In this document: positions 43,400-56,100 of the stretch, piece by piece
Layout of the letters: each line of letters begins with the position of its first letter
Position numbering within the stretch: the stretch's first letter is position 1
Assembly (NCBI RefSeq): GCF_008831285.2
Contig: NC_045138.2
Location: 12,228,571 to 12,292,570, forward strand
Origin: Nymphaea colorata
Taxonomy: Eukaryota > Streptophyta > Magnoliopsida > Nymphaeales > Nymphaeaceae
DNA length: 64,000 bases
Direction of reading: 5' to 3'
Notes under the pieces: generated by a model
What the model saw: only the letters and a program-made list of their open reading frames with translations
What the model was told of the DNA's origin: nothing
Database searches by the model: none
Made by a program: the position numbers and the translations under genes

Positions 43400-44490
43400 A
43401 CCTTGAACATTCTCAACAATGTCTCCATCTTCTTTGTGCAGTTTGCAGTTTAGTTCCAAAAAAGTGTCGCTAGCCTTAGCTCCAATGTACCCCATCTCTT
43501 TTAATAAATGAAGAATATATTTCCGTTGGCAAATAAAAATACCTTTGTCAGAGTGTGCAACCTCAATGCCTAAAAAATACCTTAAAATACCTAGATCTTT
43601 GATTTCAAACTACTTATTAAAGATTTGTTTGACTTGGGTCATGAATTCTGTGTCATCACCTATCACAATAATGTCATCTACATAAACTAGTGAGATACAA
43701 ATTTTCAATCCTTTAGTATAGGTGAACATGGTATAATCTGCAGAACTCCTTTTAAAGCCAATATGAGTAAGAACATCGCTTAAGCAAGAGAACCAAGCAC
43801 AAGGAGACTGTTTTAGCCCATATAAAGCCTTTTTTAAGTTACAGACATACCCATTTTGGTTTGGAACACCCTGTGGAACTTCCATATACACTTCTTCATG
43901 AAGTTCTCCATGCAAGAAAGCATTTTCAACATCAAGCTGCATTAGTTTCCACCTTTTATTAGCTGCAATAGAATGTAAAATTCTGATAGTGTTCATTTTG
44001 GCGACTGGAGAGAATGTTTCATTGTAATCTATTACTTCAGTCTGCATGAAACCCTTTCCTACTAGACGAGCCTTCAATCGTTCCATAATCCCATCCTTTT
44101 AAACTTTATTTTATACACCCACCTGCATCCAACCAATTTTTTTCCTTCAAGGAGAGGAACAAGATCCCGAGTTTGATTTTTTCGCAACATAGTAAGTTCT
44201 TCTTTCATAGCCTTTCTCCACCTACTCTCACTGTTGGCTTCGTCAAAGGCTTTTGGTTTAGTTTGAGAGTAAGTGTTTAACACATAGGTTTGGTAAGGTG
44301 AGATAGGGTCTGAAAGGTTACATATGTTTCGATTGAATAAACTTTTTTTGTAGTCAAGTAGGTGTAGTAGTCACTCAGTTTTATTGGTGGTCTGGTATCG
44401 CGAGTGAAATGACGAATAGGTGGCTCAGGACCTCGGCTTTGGGTTGATTCAGATACATCAATCTCTATGGACTGTTGTTCAGGTTCTTCC
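43400..44490 (-). pseudogene. Reverse transcriptase of copia F
   Basis: 44074-44283 carries the entry region (WRKAMKEELTMLRKNQTRDLVP, CRWVYKIKFK). 43610-44086 is a 158-codon open stretch with ARLVGKGFMQTEVIDYNETFSPVAKM, QLDVENAFLHGELHEEVYME and an intact VYVDDIIVIG active site. A frame change near 44090 and a stop near 43610 break the full domain. Catalytic residues are kept in this piece. Confidence 0.85.
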
Positions 44491-44609
44491 ATGATTGACT
44501 CCTCTCCCTGATCTATGGAATTAGAGTCTATAGACTGGTGGTCAGCAACAGGGGCATTGTTAAAAACATCTATAAGAGGCTGGATTTGTTCACTATGCGG
44601 AAAATCTAA

Positions 44610-45357
44610 ATTACTTATTTGCTTCCCTTGAATTTAGGCACCAAAGGATGGCTCCTGCTAAAAAAACTTAACATCACGAGCAACAAGCAGTTTCCTAGAA
44701 ATAGGATCATAACATTTGTATCCTCTTTTCCTACTAGAGTAACCCAAAAAAATACATTTAGTAGCTCATTTCTGAAACTTGTTTCTAAAATTTTCTTGAA
44801 CATGAACATAGCATTTGCACCCAAAAACTTTGTAATGTTGAATCAAAACTATCCTTGTTAGAAGAAATTCAATAGGAATCTTATCATCTGTGCTAGAATT
44901 TGGAGTTCTATTGCTTAAAAAGAAAGCTGTGGCAATATCATCAGTCGAAAAACGTGAAGGAACATTCATGTGCATCATAAGAGATCAAGCAATATTGACT
45001 AACTGACGATTTTTTCATTCTGCAACTCCATTTTGTTAGAGAGTCCTGTACATTGAGGTTGGATGCCTTTCTCTTTTAAGAAATTTTTTAGAATGTCATT
45101 GACATATTCTCCTCCATTGTCTGACCGAAGCTTTTGTACTTTAGAACCATACTATGTGAGAACCATGTATAACGAGACCTAATACTTAAAACCAGCATAA
45201 GATTCCTCAGGTGCAGGCCCCCAGACATCAGAATGTACTAAACTGAAAAAAATAGAAGATCTCTCACTATTAGGTTGGAACGGCAATCTTGTTGATTTGG
45301 AAAACTCACAAGCATCGCATCCCCAGCTTTCAATAGTGAAGTTAGGAACCAGCCGCT
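44610..45357 (-). pseudogene. Integrase of copia F, broken
   Basis: Recognisable parts are CDACEFSKSTRLPFQPNSE near 45290 (zinc-binding end), HSDVWGPAPEES near 45225 (first catalytic Asp) and the C-terminal ATAFFLSNRTPNSS...YKVFGCKCYVHV block (44766-44978). In-frame stops interrupt each part. Confidence 0.75.
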
Positions 45358-46185
45358 TTAGACTTCTATCAGAGACATGTCCAAGGTGAGCATGCCACTT
45401 TTGCTAATCAGATTCTTTTTTCTGGAAGTAAGAAAACTAGCATCACATGCATCAATTATGTAAAGACCTCCCTGCTCACGTTCTCTACCAATCACTTTCT
45501 TCGAGTTTCGATCCTGAAAAATCACCTCCTTTGAAGAAAAAACAGCCAAGCAATTATGAGTTTTTGTTAATTTGCTCACAGACATCAGACTAGCAAATAT
45601 CTTAGGAACATAGAGAAGACTAGATTTAATATCTTTTTCAAGAAATATAGTTCTACCGACTCCTACTACTATAGGTGACCCATCTACAGTAAAAACATGT
45701 TGTTTTTGTTTTTTGTCTAAACTAGTAATCTTAAACGAATTTTCAGTCATGCAATCGGTGGCCCCAGAGTGAACAATCCAAGTAGAAGCAGTAGAAACAG
45801 AAATAAGAGCATGGTTCTTACCTTCAGATTCAACTGGTTGAGATGAAACCAGGTTCGCCTTTGAAAATTTTTGAAAGAATTTTTCAAGATCTTCCTTGGT
45901 CACAAAGTTGGGCAAATCTGACTGCTCGGATAATGATTTCTCTCTAGTTGGACGACCAATTAACTCCCAACATCTATCACATGTGTGTCCTATCTTCTTG
46001 CAGTGATTGCATTTGAATTTGTTTGGGATTCTCTCGCCATTGCTATGGTCATTGGGAAGTTTGGAATCTCCCTTTTTATTGTTAATATAACATGCCATTT
46101 TCTCAAGGCTTTCTTCACTATTATTTTTTGAAGACACATTTATAACTTTTCGACAAGCTACCTCTCTTTGTATGGTCTGGCACAC
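45358..46185 (-). pseudogene. Copia F zinc knuckle and protease
   Basis: A 275-residue open stretch holds a complete CCHC knuckle (CNHCKKIGHTCDRC), the only canonical one among the elements in this window. The protease motif then follows as WIVHSGATDCMT. The usual WIVDSGATDHMT has lost its catalytic aspartate (now His). Later come typical blocks ending VYVPKIFA-like and LMSVSKLTK, and GREREQGGLYIID before the integrase. Confidence 0.85.
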
Positions 46186-46284
46186 ATTGTTAGATTCGTA
46201 ATCATCAGCTTGACCAGCAAGAACTTTGAAGATCTTATCTTCTTGAAATCTACGCTTATAAACATCAGGATCAAAAGTAGCTGG

Positions 46285-46753
46285 TCAGTATTGCAAAAGT
46301 TCATCATAGAGACTCCGTAACTGACCAAGATAAAACTGAATCGGCTTATCTCCCATAGTAAGCTTAGAAATTTCTATTTGAATTTCATATATACGAGCCA
46401 CATCGTTCTGTTCCCCATACAACTCTTTTAAGGTATCCCAGACCTCTTTTGTTGTTTCTTGGTAAAGAACAGATTTGCAATCGGCTGCTCCATGGAATTG
46501 ATTAGCCACGACATAATCATGTCGTTTTCTGACTCCCACTCTTGGTACTTTGGATCATCTTTGTTAGGCTATTTTATAGAGGCATTGATGAATCCAAGTT
46601 TTGATCGCCCACTGAGGAACAAACGAGCAGCTTTTGCCTAGCTTAGACAGTTTACACCATTGAGAAGCGTAGAGGTAATCTGTTGGTGTTATGATCATTG
46701 TTTCTTGGATTGTCTTTGACATTGTTGGAGCTGTTTTGATTAGATTCTGCCAT
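46285..46753 (-). pseudogene. gag N-terminal part of copia F
   Basis: A start codon at 46751-46753 opens MAESNQNSS. After a frame change the gag core reads FINASIK, PKYQEWESENDMIMSWLINSME, ETTKEVWDTLKELYGEQNDVARIYEIQIEISKL and QFYLGQLRSLYDELLQY. This is a UBN2-type copia gag. A stop near 46585 and the frame change break it. Confidence 0.8.
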
Positions 46754-47517
46754 AAAGACTAGCGAAAAAGCACTGACTCAGCAAGCAGCAGAACAAAAAA
46801 TCAAATATGTATACACTCAGCATGGGGAACGATCTTGTTCTAGTATATTACAGCAATCTAGCTGAACAAGAGGTGTGTCACTGGAAATCACCGAACGAAA
46901 CCAATCTAGAACAGAATTGGGAATCGGGTGATGAACTGCCGCCATCAGTCACAGCCGGCTACCAAGTGACCGGCGGAACTTGGAAAGTCAATAGCTTTCT
47001 CCAGTGCACTCCAAAAATTCTGTAATGGTGCAGGAGTGATCTACAGATACCTGGGATTCAAGTGGACTCCTGTTCGACAACTGGAGTCACCGGAAAAAAA
47101 TATCACTGCAGCTGAAAAAATGATCTGGCGATATTCCTCGCACGGTCCCTGTTTCTTCTTTGACAGAGATTCTCGTCCTTCAGCAATTAACAAGAATCAA
47201 TGAATCAAAACAAGTGTAATTAATCCAGAAGATGATGAGAATTCTTCACCGGAGCAAAGAAATTCCCAATTTCAAAAGGACATTGGGGAAATTGTTGCTA
47301 TACAGGTGAAACCTTGCTGAAAATGTTGTTCTACTGGAACTTCTGCAATTCGCCTTAAATCAGGCTCAAAAAATTCATGAACGATCCTCTAAACAAGGCA
47401 ATACTTCTGGAATAATTGCCGCTTGCCGGCGTCACCTCCGGTGGCCAGATTTCTTTAGAATCAGTAAACATGATCATGTGGTAGACAGCAGGGAGCACTC
47501 CCTCTCAAGAACAACCT

Positions 47518-47530
47518 GGCTCTGATACCA
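47518..47530 (-). other. Primer-binding site of copia F
   Basis: TGGTATCAGAGCC on the minus strand starts right at the LTR edge. It is a perfect plant initiator-Met tRNA primer site. Confidence 0.95.
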
Positions 47531-47908
47531 TGTTGAAAAACATTGTATCCAAGAAAAAAAGTAGCTAGATAAAAAACAGAAAACAGAGAGAACATGGATT
47601 TATGTGGTTTGGCAATTTTAAGCCTACATCCACGAGAAGGAAAAGAATTGATTCTCATTGAATTGATTGTGCATCTGATCTCGGTACAACTCCAATATAT
47701 AGAAGACGAGAGCACAGAAACAGGAATTTGATAAACATGACCTTCATAGCAAGAAAAAGGGAAGCTAATCTCTTATCTCTTTTCCAAAGGACTTGATCTG
47801 ATCTGCTTCCCAATTTTAGCTTGACTCAATCTTCTTTGTTTTTCCTGATTTTTTGGCATCATCTGTTCTATCTTGGTGCACTAGATTCCCTTCCAGAAGT
47901 TTCCAACA
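47531..47908 (-). repeat. 5' LTR of copia F (378 bp)
   Basis: It pairs with 42338-42718. A CTATATATTGG TATA-like element (minus strand, near 47695-47703) and a downstream stretch starting near 47600 suggest the usual U3-R-U5 layout. Confidence 0.95.
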
Positions 47909-47913
47909 ATTGG

Positions 47914-50900
47914 ATCGAAAAAGTCAGAACATCTTCCTACTAAAACTTTCTGTAGTTTTCCATTAAAACAAAGTTTTTGCCAACTTCGTCATGCCATAAC
48001 TTGTTCTTCGTATGTTGTCTTTATGTGGTTACATCTAAGACCTTTTATTTGGTAAGAGTATTCGTTTATGATGTTATGTGAATCCAAGCACATTTGATAG
48101 GTCAAAACCCTTCCAAACTGGGCAGGCTAATCATGTTCACTGACTTTTTTCTGAGCTATTTAGTTTTCTGCACTCAGTTCAGCATATCATAACTTGTTTC
48201 TCACACCATGTTTTTTAATATCCATAAAATCGGTTTGATTCTCTGATATACAGGCAGCCTAACCACCAAATTCAGTCAAAGCTGAAATCATTTTTGGCAG
48301 GGTTTTCGGTATCCCAAATTTTGTCATTTACCAACCTACTGTAGTCTGTCTTACAAAACTTCATGATTTCTGTCCAAGTTTTCTGGCTGCATATAGCATC
48401 GATCCAAAATATTTTTGTCAATCTAGCAGCTAGGCAAGTTTGTCGCATGTATAGAGCCTTCAAGCACAGTTTCAACCAAAACCACATCATTTACTATGCT
48501 TTTCACTCGTCTAAAGTTGGCAGTCGATCCATACTTCATGTCTTCACTATTTTGCAGAAATCTACTTTCCAATTTCTCGATCAACAACCTATCTTTGTTT
48601 TATATGAAGTATGTGTTTCGTTCCAAGTGTGATCCACCTTCTTTTATGTACCTAGGATGCTATCGTTGAGTTTGGTTGCTCGTTAGAAGTGTCTCCTCTG
48701 GTGTTTCCATAACCTGCAAGTCGTTTATACCTCATTTTCTTTCTCTTTTTCATCCCAGGTCATTTATTTGCATGGTATGCTTAGGATAGGCATTCCAATA
48801 TGGGTGAGGAGTTTTTGTTATGTTTCATATAGTTTCAAATCATTTGGTTGATCAGCTAGATGAAATCTCCATCTGTATTCTATTTCTAGTCTAACTCGTT
48901 TCAGAAGAGGTTTTTCTCAAATCATCTTCTTTACCCTCGTTAGTAATCTTTGTGCATCTTTAAAGGTTTAATAGTATTTGTCTAGGCTTTGTCCACTGTT
49001 ATAGGGTAGTCCTTCATGTCTCACTTGCAAATCACAATTGAGCATGTCGTGTTATGCTCTTTTGCTTAGTTTGACATCTTGTCAAGTTAGATTACTAGGA
49101 TCATTTATTCCTGCATCCACGTAGATCTTTAGGACTTCATTCAGGGAAACAAATTACAAAAGTCAAGGAGACTTCTTAGCAATGTTCTCATGTTGCTAAT
49201 CAACCCCGAATTATGTACATTGTCCCATCCATGGAGAATTATAATTCCATTATGTTATGTCCTACCGTAGTTTGCATTACATATGGTTTGTTTCTGCATT
49301 ATACTAGTGCATAATGGTTTCTCATGTATGGCATAACCCGTGACTCGGATTGATAGATGACCGGGTCATCGGGTCGAGTTTTAAAATAATCATAAACTAA
49401 AACACTACAGCTGGATTGGGCGAGTCAGGGGCCAAGTCAAGGACGAGCCGGGCCAACCTTGACTCGTGCCTAGGTTTTTTAGCGATTTGAGCTGACTCGG
49501 GTGATTCCTGAGCCAACCCGGCAAGTCAGCCAACTATGATATATGACACACTTTAAATTTTCAATTTCTCATGTGTTAGTTAAATATGAATGCCTTCACA
49601 CATGTGTACCTTCTTATTAGAAATCGATATCAGTTTGGCACCATCTGGGTAGTTATATGAATCTTCCTTTCCTGAGAAGGTCGAATACCTTCGTGTCTTC
49701 TAGGATACAGTTGCCAACTAGCATCGTATCTTCAAAAATGCTCTCAGCAAGTTTTTAACTCTGTTTTGAAGATCAAGTTAGAAAATAGCATTTGAAATGA
49801 AGTTAGAAACTTGGATTTTAAAGATTGTCCATGAATAGACGAGTTTCACTTGACTATCCCATCTCCAACTCTACAAGTTGAAAGGATCTATGGGGCCATT
49901 CAAGTGATGTGATCATGTGATGTCTTCCATTCTTCCCAATAATGTGTTTTATGTGATTTTCATTTGAGATAGCTAAATAAGTAATGCAATGGCAAAAGAT
50001 AATTTCGAATTAAAGTACATTGAGCGAGCTTGTTTGTAGTACATCTGCATTGCGTTTTACCTGTATGATTAATCCTAATCTATCTCGAGATGTGCTCACA
50101 ACACATATATGTATATTTTCTTAAAATTGCACTTGTCACCCATATGGACGGATAATCATGTGGCAGTCTCGGGCATGGCAAGTGATGTAGGTCGACTGAG
50201 TAATGACGGAGAGGGTGTGCTAGGCCTCGAAGAAGCCAGTGTTTGACTGGTCGTACTAAGGCCAGGCCAGGCCACACATGGGCAGGCGGCCTTGGTAGTA
50301 CATAATGTATTATACGCTGTATGGTGTTAGAGATAAGGTCCCCAATCTCCTCCACCCGGCTACTAGAGGAGCTAATCGTTGTTGGTTGGCCACCTAATTG
50401 GGTATCACTGTGGGCTAAGGCATCATAGAAAGACAAGCTTGATTCATAGTCGTGGCAGAATGTCAACAGATCGGATATACTCTTTATCATATCCAATTTT
50501 TTGGATATACATATTTTCGGATTTGAATTCAGATGAAAGGAAATTTAAATAATATTTGAATCCCACTTTTAAAACAATATCCGATTCCGATCCGAATCCG
50601 ACTTTTAAATAAAAATCTGGTTCCGAATCCGAATCTGACTTTAAAACCAAATCCGGTTCCCATCCGAAATCGAAAATCTGACTTTTAAATTCAAAATCTG
50701 ATTAAAATCCGAATCCAACTTTTTTATTCAAAATCCAACTAAAATCTGAATCCGACTTTTTAATTCAAAATCGGATTAAAATACGATCCAACTTTTTAAT
50801 TCAATATCCGATTTCAATCCGAATCCAAATTTTATATTTAAAGATCCCATTCTGATATGAAGACTTTCTAATTTGACATCCAAAACTAACTTTTAAATTG

Positions 50901-52241
50901 CTAACAAGTCTGGCTAGCGAGATAATTCAAGCCTCCAAGGACGTTAATGACCAATAGTTTTTTTTCTAAAAACAAAAAACGCCCAAATCATAAAGAGGGA
51001 GCCACCTCATACACTGTCCAATAAGTTTTCATTAAATATCTAGGCATCTGCAAAAAACTATATAGTCTGAAGCCTTCAAGGCCTCAATTCTTGTCTTTCA
51101 TAATCACAAAATTTAATGAATCTTCAGTCACTTGAGGTTGTCAAAGAAACTTGATGGAATCTCTCTGGAAGAACTCAAAACTGATATACAATTGAACTGT
51201 TATAACATACAAACGAAAGTAATTGGTGAGAAAGGAACAAAACGTTAATTCTCAAAACAAAACTCTGATAGGATACAAAAGTCTACCTTCTAATGTGTCT
51301 TTTCCCATCACTGCTAGTAAGGTGGACTACTTTTTCCTCAATTGCAGGTCGTGTATAATATGGACACAATCCTTGCACTCAATTGGTTTATATTAGGTGT
51401 TATTCTGCAAAACCATTGCTCCAAATAATAATGCATAGACTCTGAACATCTCCCATAGACTCCACTCGTTCCCTATCAAACTCCAGAACAAGAAAGAAAT
51501 ACAATGAGAAAAGTCGTAAAACATGTTTTTCTTCAAGTGAGAAAAGTGAGAAAAGGCAAACGAAAGAAAAGGTTTCAAACGTTACTCAGCAGAAAAAAAA
51601 ACACACATAAATTTGCTTCCAGTAACCACCTAGTTCAGGCAGAACCAATGTAAGCAGCACATTATACAAAGTCTTCATCACAATACTCTATTTTTAAAAT
51701 ATTTACCTCGACCAACAACAAACACTTTGTATTTTTTGTAGCTCTGTGATGGCTGAGCCTATGTGAACACAAAGTGTGCAAACAAACAAGGTAACATACT
51801 CATGAAAGGATCCATATTTAAATCCTAACCAAGAAACCCTTCGGCCTTGAAACCTTAAAACCAGTCAGCATACTCGCAAACAATTTGTTGATAATAAGAA
51901 TGAAGCATCAAAACAAGAGGGAAACCTGCTTATACATCGTGGCCTCTTATAGTTGAACTGCTGAATCACTGCGGAATCGCTCAAACCACGTGCAACATCT
52001 CTACCATCGGAAGAAATTGATGCTAGTAACATGGCATTGTCACAAAAGACTAAGTATGTCCAACATCAATATACAAATTGTTCACACCTGTTCCATCAAA
52101 AATATCCAATTAGCAGTCTGAATTCTCTCTGTAGATTGAGCAATTACTAAACCACGACAAAAGGAAAATATAGCACAACAAAATAACACTTAATTTGATA
52201 AACCAAGTATGGTGTCGCCCAACAGCAAAATGCACTACTAG
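47914..52241. other. Unassigned intergenic DNA
   Basis: No gene family is recognised on either strand. A GC-rich patch at 49330-49530 has repeated GGGTC/GACTCG words. 50500-50850 is a degenerate minisatellite. The rest is AT-rich, with occasional open frames lacking known motifs. Confidence 0.45.
50500..50850. repeat. Degenerate minisatellite of TCCGAATCCGACTTT-like units
   Basis: Words such as ATCCGAATCCGAC, TTTTAAATTCAAAATC and ATCCGATTC recur every 35-50 bases with many substitutions and slips. This gives a repetitive SDSEPD-like translation on the minus strand. No transposon landmarks are seen. Confidence 0.7.
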
Positions 52242-52259
52242 CGTGAGAGTAAAAAGCGA

Positions 52260-52651
52260 AACAGTGCCAAAACTCTCAGAAGCAAGATACACAAGCTGCT
52301 AGCCGAGTATCTCGTCAAGTTCGCTTCGTTGAATCTGCCCACCTGTAAATGGGAGATGGAACCTCCTGCTCATATAAACTGGGACCGCTTAATGGCGGAC
52401 ATTCTCAGGTAGGATGTCGTGGCCTGCTTATGCCGTCTCTTGTATACGCTGCTAATGCGCTTTTCACTCAGGAGAGGTGTAGAGGTTCCTGAAAGTCAGT
52501 GGTGCGAACCAGGGAAACAAGCGGCATTGGAAATGCTGATGGGTAGCAAGAACGGGCTCTTGACTAGTAGACTGAAGAACAAATTGACCGATCGGAATAA
52601 TCCCATGAAACCAAAAGGGCTTTCGGGGCTCTCACCGTACCTGCATTTTGG
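52260..52651 (+). CDS. PHR1: Class II CPD photolyase, two internal exons
   Basis: Exon a (to 52408) reads SAKTLRSKIHKLLAEYLVKF and ends PPAHINWDRLMADIL. Exon b (52472-52651) reads RGVEVPESQWCEPGKQAALEML, then RLKNKLTDRNNPMKPKGLSGLSPYLHFG. The order, spacing and WCEPG, TDRNNP and SGLSPYLHFG motifs are diagnostic of plant class II CPD photolyases, flavin enzymes that use light to split UV-induced pyrimidine dimers. A 63-base intron (GTAGGA...TTTTCACTCAG) joins them in matching phase 2, and exon b ends at a strong GG/GTAAGT donor. Neither N-terminal exons nor the FAD-binding C-terminal exons are found in the window. Some conserved residues are changed (LKNKLT where LKNYST is usual). It may be a gene fragment, or part of a gene with very long introns. 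Confidence 0.8.
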
Positions 52652-53113
52652 GTAAGTCTGCACAATGACGTGCTTTAGAGGCGGGCAAGTTTCGGAAGAT
52701 GCATCCACAGGTTCTCTGCCTGCAGCCCTGCTCAGTGCTCTCTCCATCTCTCGTGCTTCCTTTCTCACTCTTTCATTCTATTTCTCCATCTCTGGCTCTC
52801 TCCCTCGCACTCTCTTCCTGCAGCGACGCTGCGTTTTTGCCCTTTTCGAAGCATCAAAATAAGGCAAACCTATGTCACAGCGGTACCGGTACGGGTGCTG
52901 GTATGGGTAAATCATTACGGGTACGGAAAAATGAGTATGGGTACAACGTTTTTGCAAATCATGGTACGGATACCGTGTATTTTTTATACGATAATATTAA
53001 ATTTTTTTAATTAAAAAATTATAATTTTTAAGAATATATAGTGAGAAAAATTCTTTTGTAAATGCATCAACAATTAAGCCACTTGATATGAATTTTTCTA
53101 AAAAGAAGTTACA
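52652..53113 (+). other. Sequence between photolyase exon b and the LARD-like element
   Basis: It begins with the exon donor GTAAGT, so it may be intron. A CT-rich tract lies at 52735-52810 and a block rich in GGTACCGGTACGGGT-like words at 52877-52985. The last part is AT-rich up to the TTACA insertion site. No photolyase homology is seen. Confidence 0.45.
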
Positions 53114-56100
53114 TGATACGTGCCTAATTTTGGCACCGTCGAGGACTGCCGAGGGCATGGCCAACAGCCATGGAGTGGAGCCGACCAGCGGTGTAGGGTG
53201 TAGCTGGGCACGTCGATTACCACCTAACAAGCCTACACCCTCTTTCTCTTGTGAGGTTAACCTTGGCATGGTTCAGGGTTTGACACTTGTAGACCCTTCG
53301 GGGATTACTTATGTGGCTGTAGTGGGAGGAGCGGGCGGAGCAGCTAAGGTCGAAAAAGGGGAAACAGGGCTTGGACCGAGTTCAGAGATTGAAGACCGGC
53401 ATGACAGTGGACCAGGACCCGGTTTAGGCCAGACCAAAGTAAGATGTCAAGACCTTAACCAAGGTACGAAGCAGCCTAGGATGAACCTAGGCAAGTTATA
53501 CTCGGACCCACAAGTCCGGGACATATTGGAGCGGGCAAAACGAGTTTGGATCCATGCCCATTTGCTTTATATTATTATTGTCTTAGTGTTTTTTGTATTG
53601 TCTTGTTTTGAGACGTTTTTAGAATCGATTTGCTTAAGTTTTTTGGACTGTCTTAGGTTAGGAGTAAGTACATAGATACGCTCTCTCTTGTATATATTCT
53701 CTAGGGTGTAAAACCCTGGGTAAGCTTTTGATAATGAAGAATTGATTTTTGTCACTTTCTCTCTCCTCTGCGTGAGGGATCTTCTCCACTAGTTCTCACC
53801 GGTGACGGCCGGAAACTCCTCTTCAAACCTCCATTACCGGCGACGGCTGGTTCGTGCTCTTCTTCAACCTCACGGCCTCCTCTATCTTAGCATCTTCCTC
53901 TTCTAAACTACCTTCTTTCAACAGCCGAAGGAGCTACGAGCGGAAGATCTGAAGTCGAAGCTTCCGGGCAGCACCTTGTCTTCTTCACCTCACGTTTTTA
54001 CCCCAAATCAGCAAGACAAGGAGACCACAGTGCATTCCTCGACATCCACAACAAGGCTTAGAGGCCGGATCTTCAATCGGGAAGGCGGACGAGGGCTGAT
54101 TTCATCACAGATATGGTAGAGTCTACCCGACGCTACAAGGACACGGATCAACCCCTTAAACAAGGCAAGTGCTCGAGTTTCCCTCGGTATTTTCCTTTGG
54201 GTTGACCGCGGAAAGGAATCTCGTTCTCGGACGCGCGTGCGCAGGCGGAATTCCAGAAACATACGCCTGTTCAAAGAGCTATATCTGAAGATGTACTGGG
54301 AGTTAGAAGACAAGCCATACTCCATTGGAATCGTCTCGGCATCCTCTACAACATATCCAAATTTGGTAGCGATCAGAGTTCGTTTAGTTGGTCAAATAAG
54401 AGCAGGAACAGATCACATTCCACAACTACGATTCTGTCATTTCCAGAAATAGGTTGTTGTTCTTCGATCTGAATCTGGCGATTCCTTGAGAGTTTCATCG
54501 CGTACAATATGTCGTTGGATTCTTCTTGAGGTCAGCTACCATCTGTTCAAATTTCACTAAGAGCAAAGTTCATTTGGGTATCAGAATCTGCGGCAAAACA
54601 GATCTGTGTCGCCGCAGTCGTTCTGCCGCAGCCAACAGTAGACCGGTCTGATCAACGGTCATTTTTTGGTGATCCGTCGGAAGTATGAAGGAGTTCTTGG
54701 TACCGTTGGATTCGTCTCAATCCCAATACAACATATCCAAAAATCACGTTGATCGGACGTCATTTGACTGGTGAAATATTGACGGAAACAGGACTATCTG
54801 CAGACCAACTTGGGAGAACTAAGGCCAATTGCACCGGCGTAGCCAACCGGTGAAAGCATCACCCATTCCAGCAACGAATTAGGTTTTTCGGTGATCTGGC
54901 GAAGTTTTCTAAATTGCCCATGCTTACATGATTATTCCTTTTATTTGGATATGATCGTTTGGCCTATTTTTGTCATTTGTTTGAATTGAGGACGCACGGG
55001 AATCAACTCCAAATCCCAGCCACCGCACTTGCCTCGTCTTCACACGAAGCTAAGTTGGAAGGAGTCAAGGTTGCCCAAGCAGCTTCTCACGACCTTCATC
55101 AAGGCCCTACACGTGTCAATCATCCTTGGCGTGATAAAGAAAGGCAACCAGCAACGAGTGAATGTGGACGCCATTCCCTCCAAGTGCATGCAACGGATAA
55201 AGGCAACCTTAGCGCCAATCTTGGAAGGTACGTGAGCTGTCCAAGCACAGCGAAAAGGAGATCCTCCACCTGCCAATGTTGGAGGAGATATTATTGGAGG
55301 AAGCTCGCTCATGTTGCCACCTTACTTTACGTCCAAAAAGGCAATCCTATCCGCCAAGATTGGAGGAGTCATTCTCAAAAAGGAGCCAGCCCACCACACC
55401 ATCCCTTGCCAACTCGTCCCAACCCAAAAGGTCAAGTTCTCTCGCCTTTCCCTCTCCCATTCGTTCCTAATTTCTAGCCGGGCTCCTAGATTATAGCCTA
55501 TCACCCGCCGAAGCAGGAAACTTCCCCACTCGCCTTCCTTATCCTCCACGCGCCATTCCCCCTTCCTTATGGATTCACTTTCCTAAACCTTTACCACATC
55601 ACCTACCCATTGCTACCAAGGAGATCTTTCCTAATCTAGGGAGCTCTATCTTGTGCAATAATTCATAACCATAATTGGACCTCTTTTCCTCTTTACCCTT
55701 GACCGAACCTAGCCTCGCATGAACCTAACTCAGCTAGACCCATGTGATCTAGCCCACCTAAGGTCAATCTTGACCGAGTCCTAGACCGAGCCTACTTATT
55801 AGGCATTGACCGAACCCACCAACCTAGTCTCACCCGAACCTACTTCACCCGAGTCCATTCCATTCCAGTCCGAGCTAACCTACCCTCCACCCAAGTCAGA
55901 CCTAGCCTACCCTCAACTAAAGGCGGACCACCTCTACTACGAGGCCGAGCAAGGAGTGTACCCAAGTGGGCGACATCTTCACAAGGAGTTGACGCCAACT
56001 TCACCTCCTCCATAGCGGCAAGGCGTGCCGCTTATCAAGGTAGATCTCAGCCCCCGAGCAATAGCCATCTACGGCGTGAGTCAACCTCTTCCTCGGCCAG

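Larger units (their letters stand above)
42338..47908 (-). mobile_element. Ty1/copia element F, complete by LTRs
   Basis: LTRs at 47531-47908 (5') and 42338-42718 (3') start TGTTGGAAAC and end TTTTTCAACA on the minus strand. A 5-bp duplication ATTGG flanks the element (42333-42337 and 47909-47913). The primer site TGGTATCAGAGCC is at 47518-47530 and the polypurine tract AAGGGGAGA just above 42718. Gag, knuckle, protease, integrase, RT and RNase H follow in copia order. By eye the LTRs differ at roughly 8% of positions including small indels, so the insertion is old, and stops break the frame. Confidence 0.95.

Noticed and set aside
53088-53675. A 195-residue open frame crossing the left LTR boundary
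   Set aside because: It starts outside the transposon and runs across the TTACA insertion point. The equivalent frame in the other LTR is shorter and interrupted, so there is no sign of selection.
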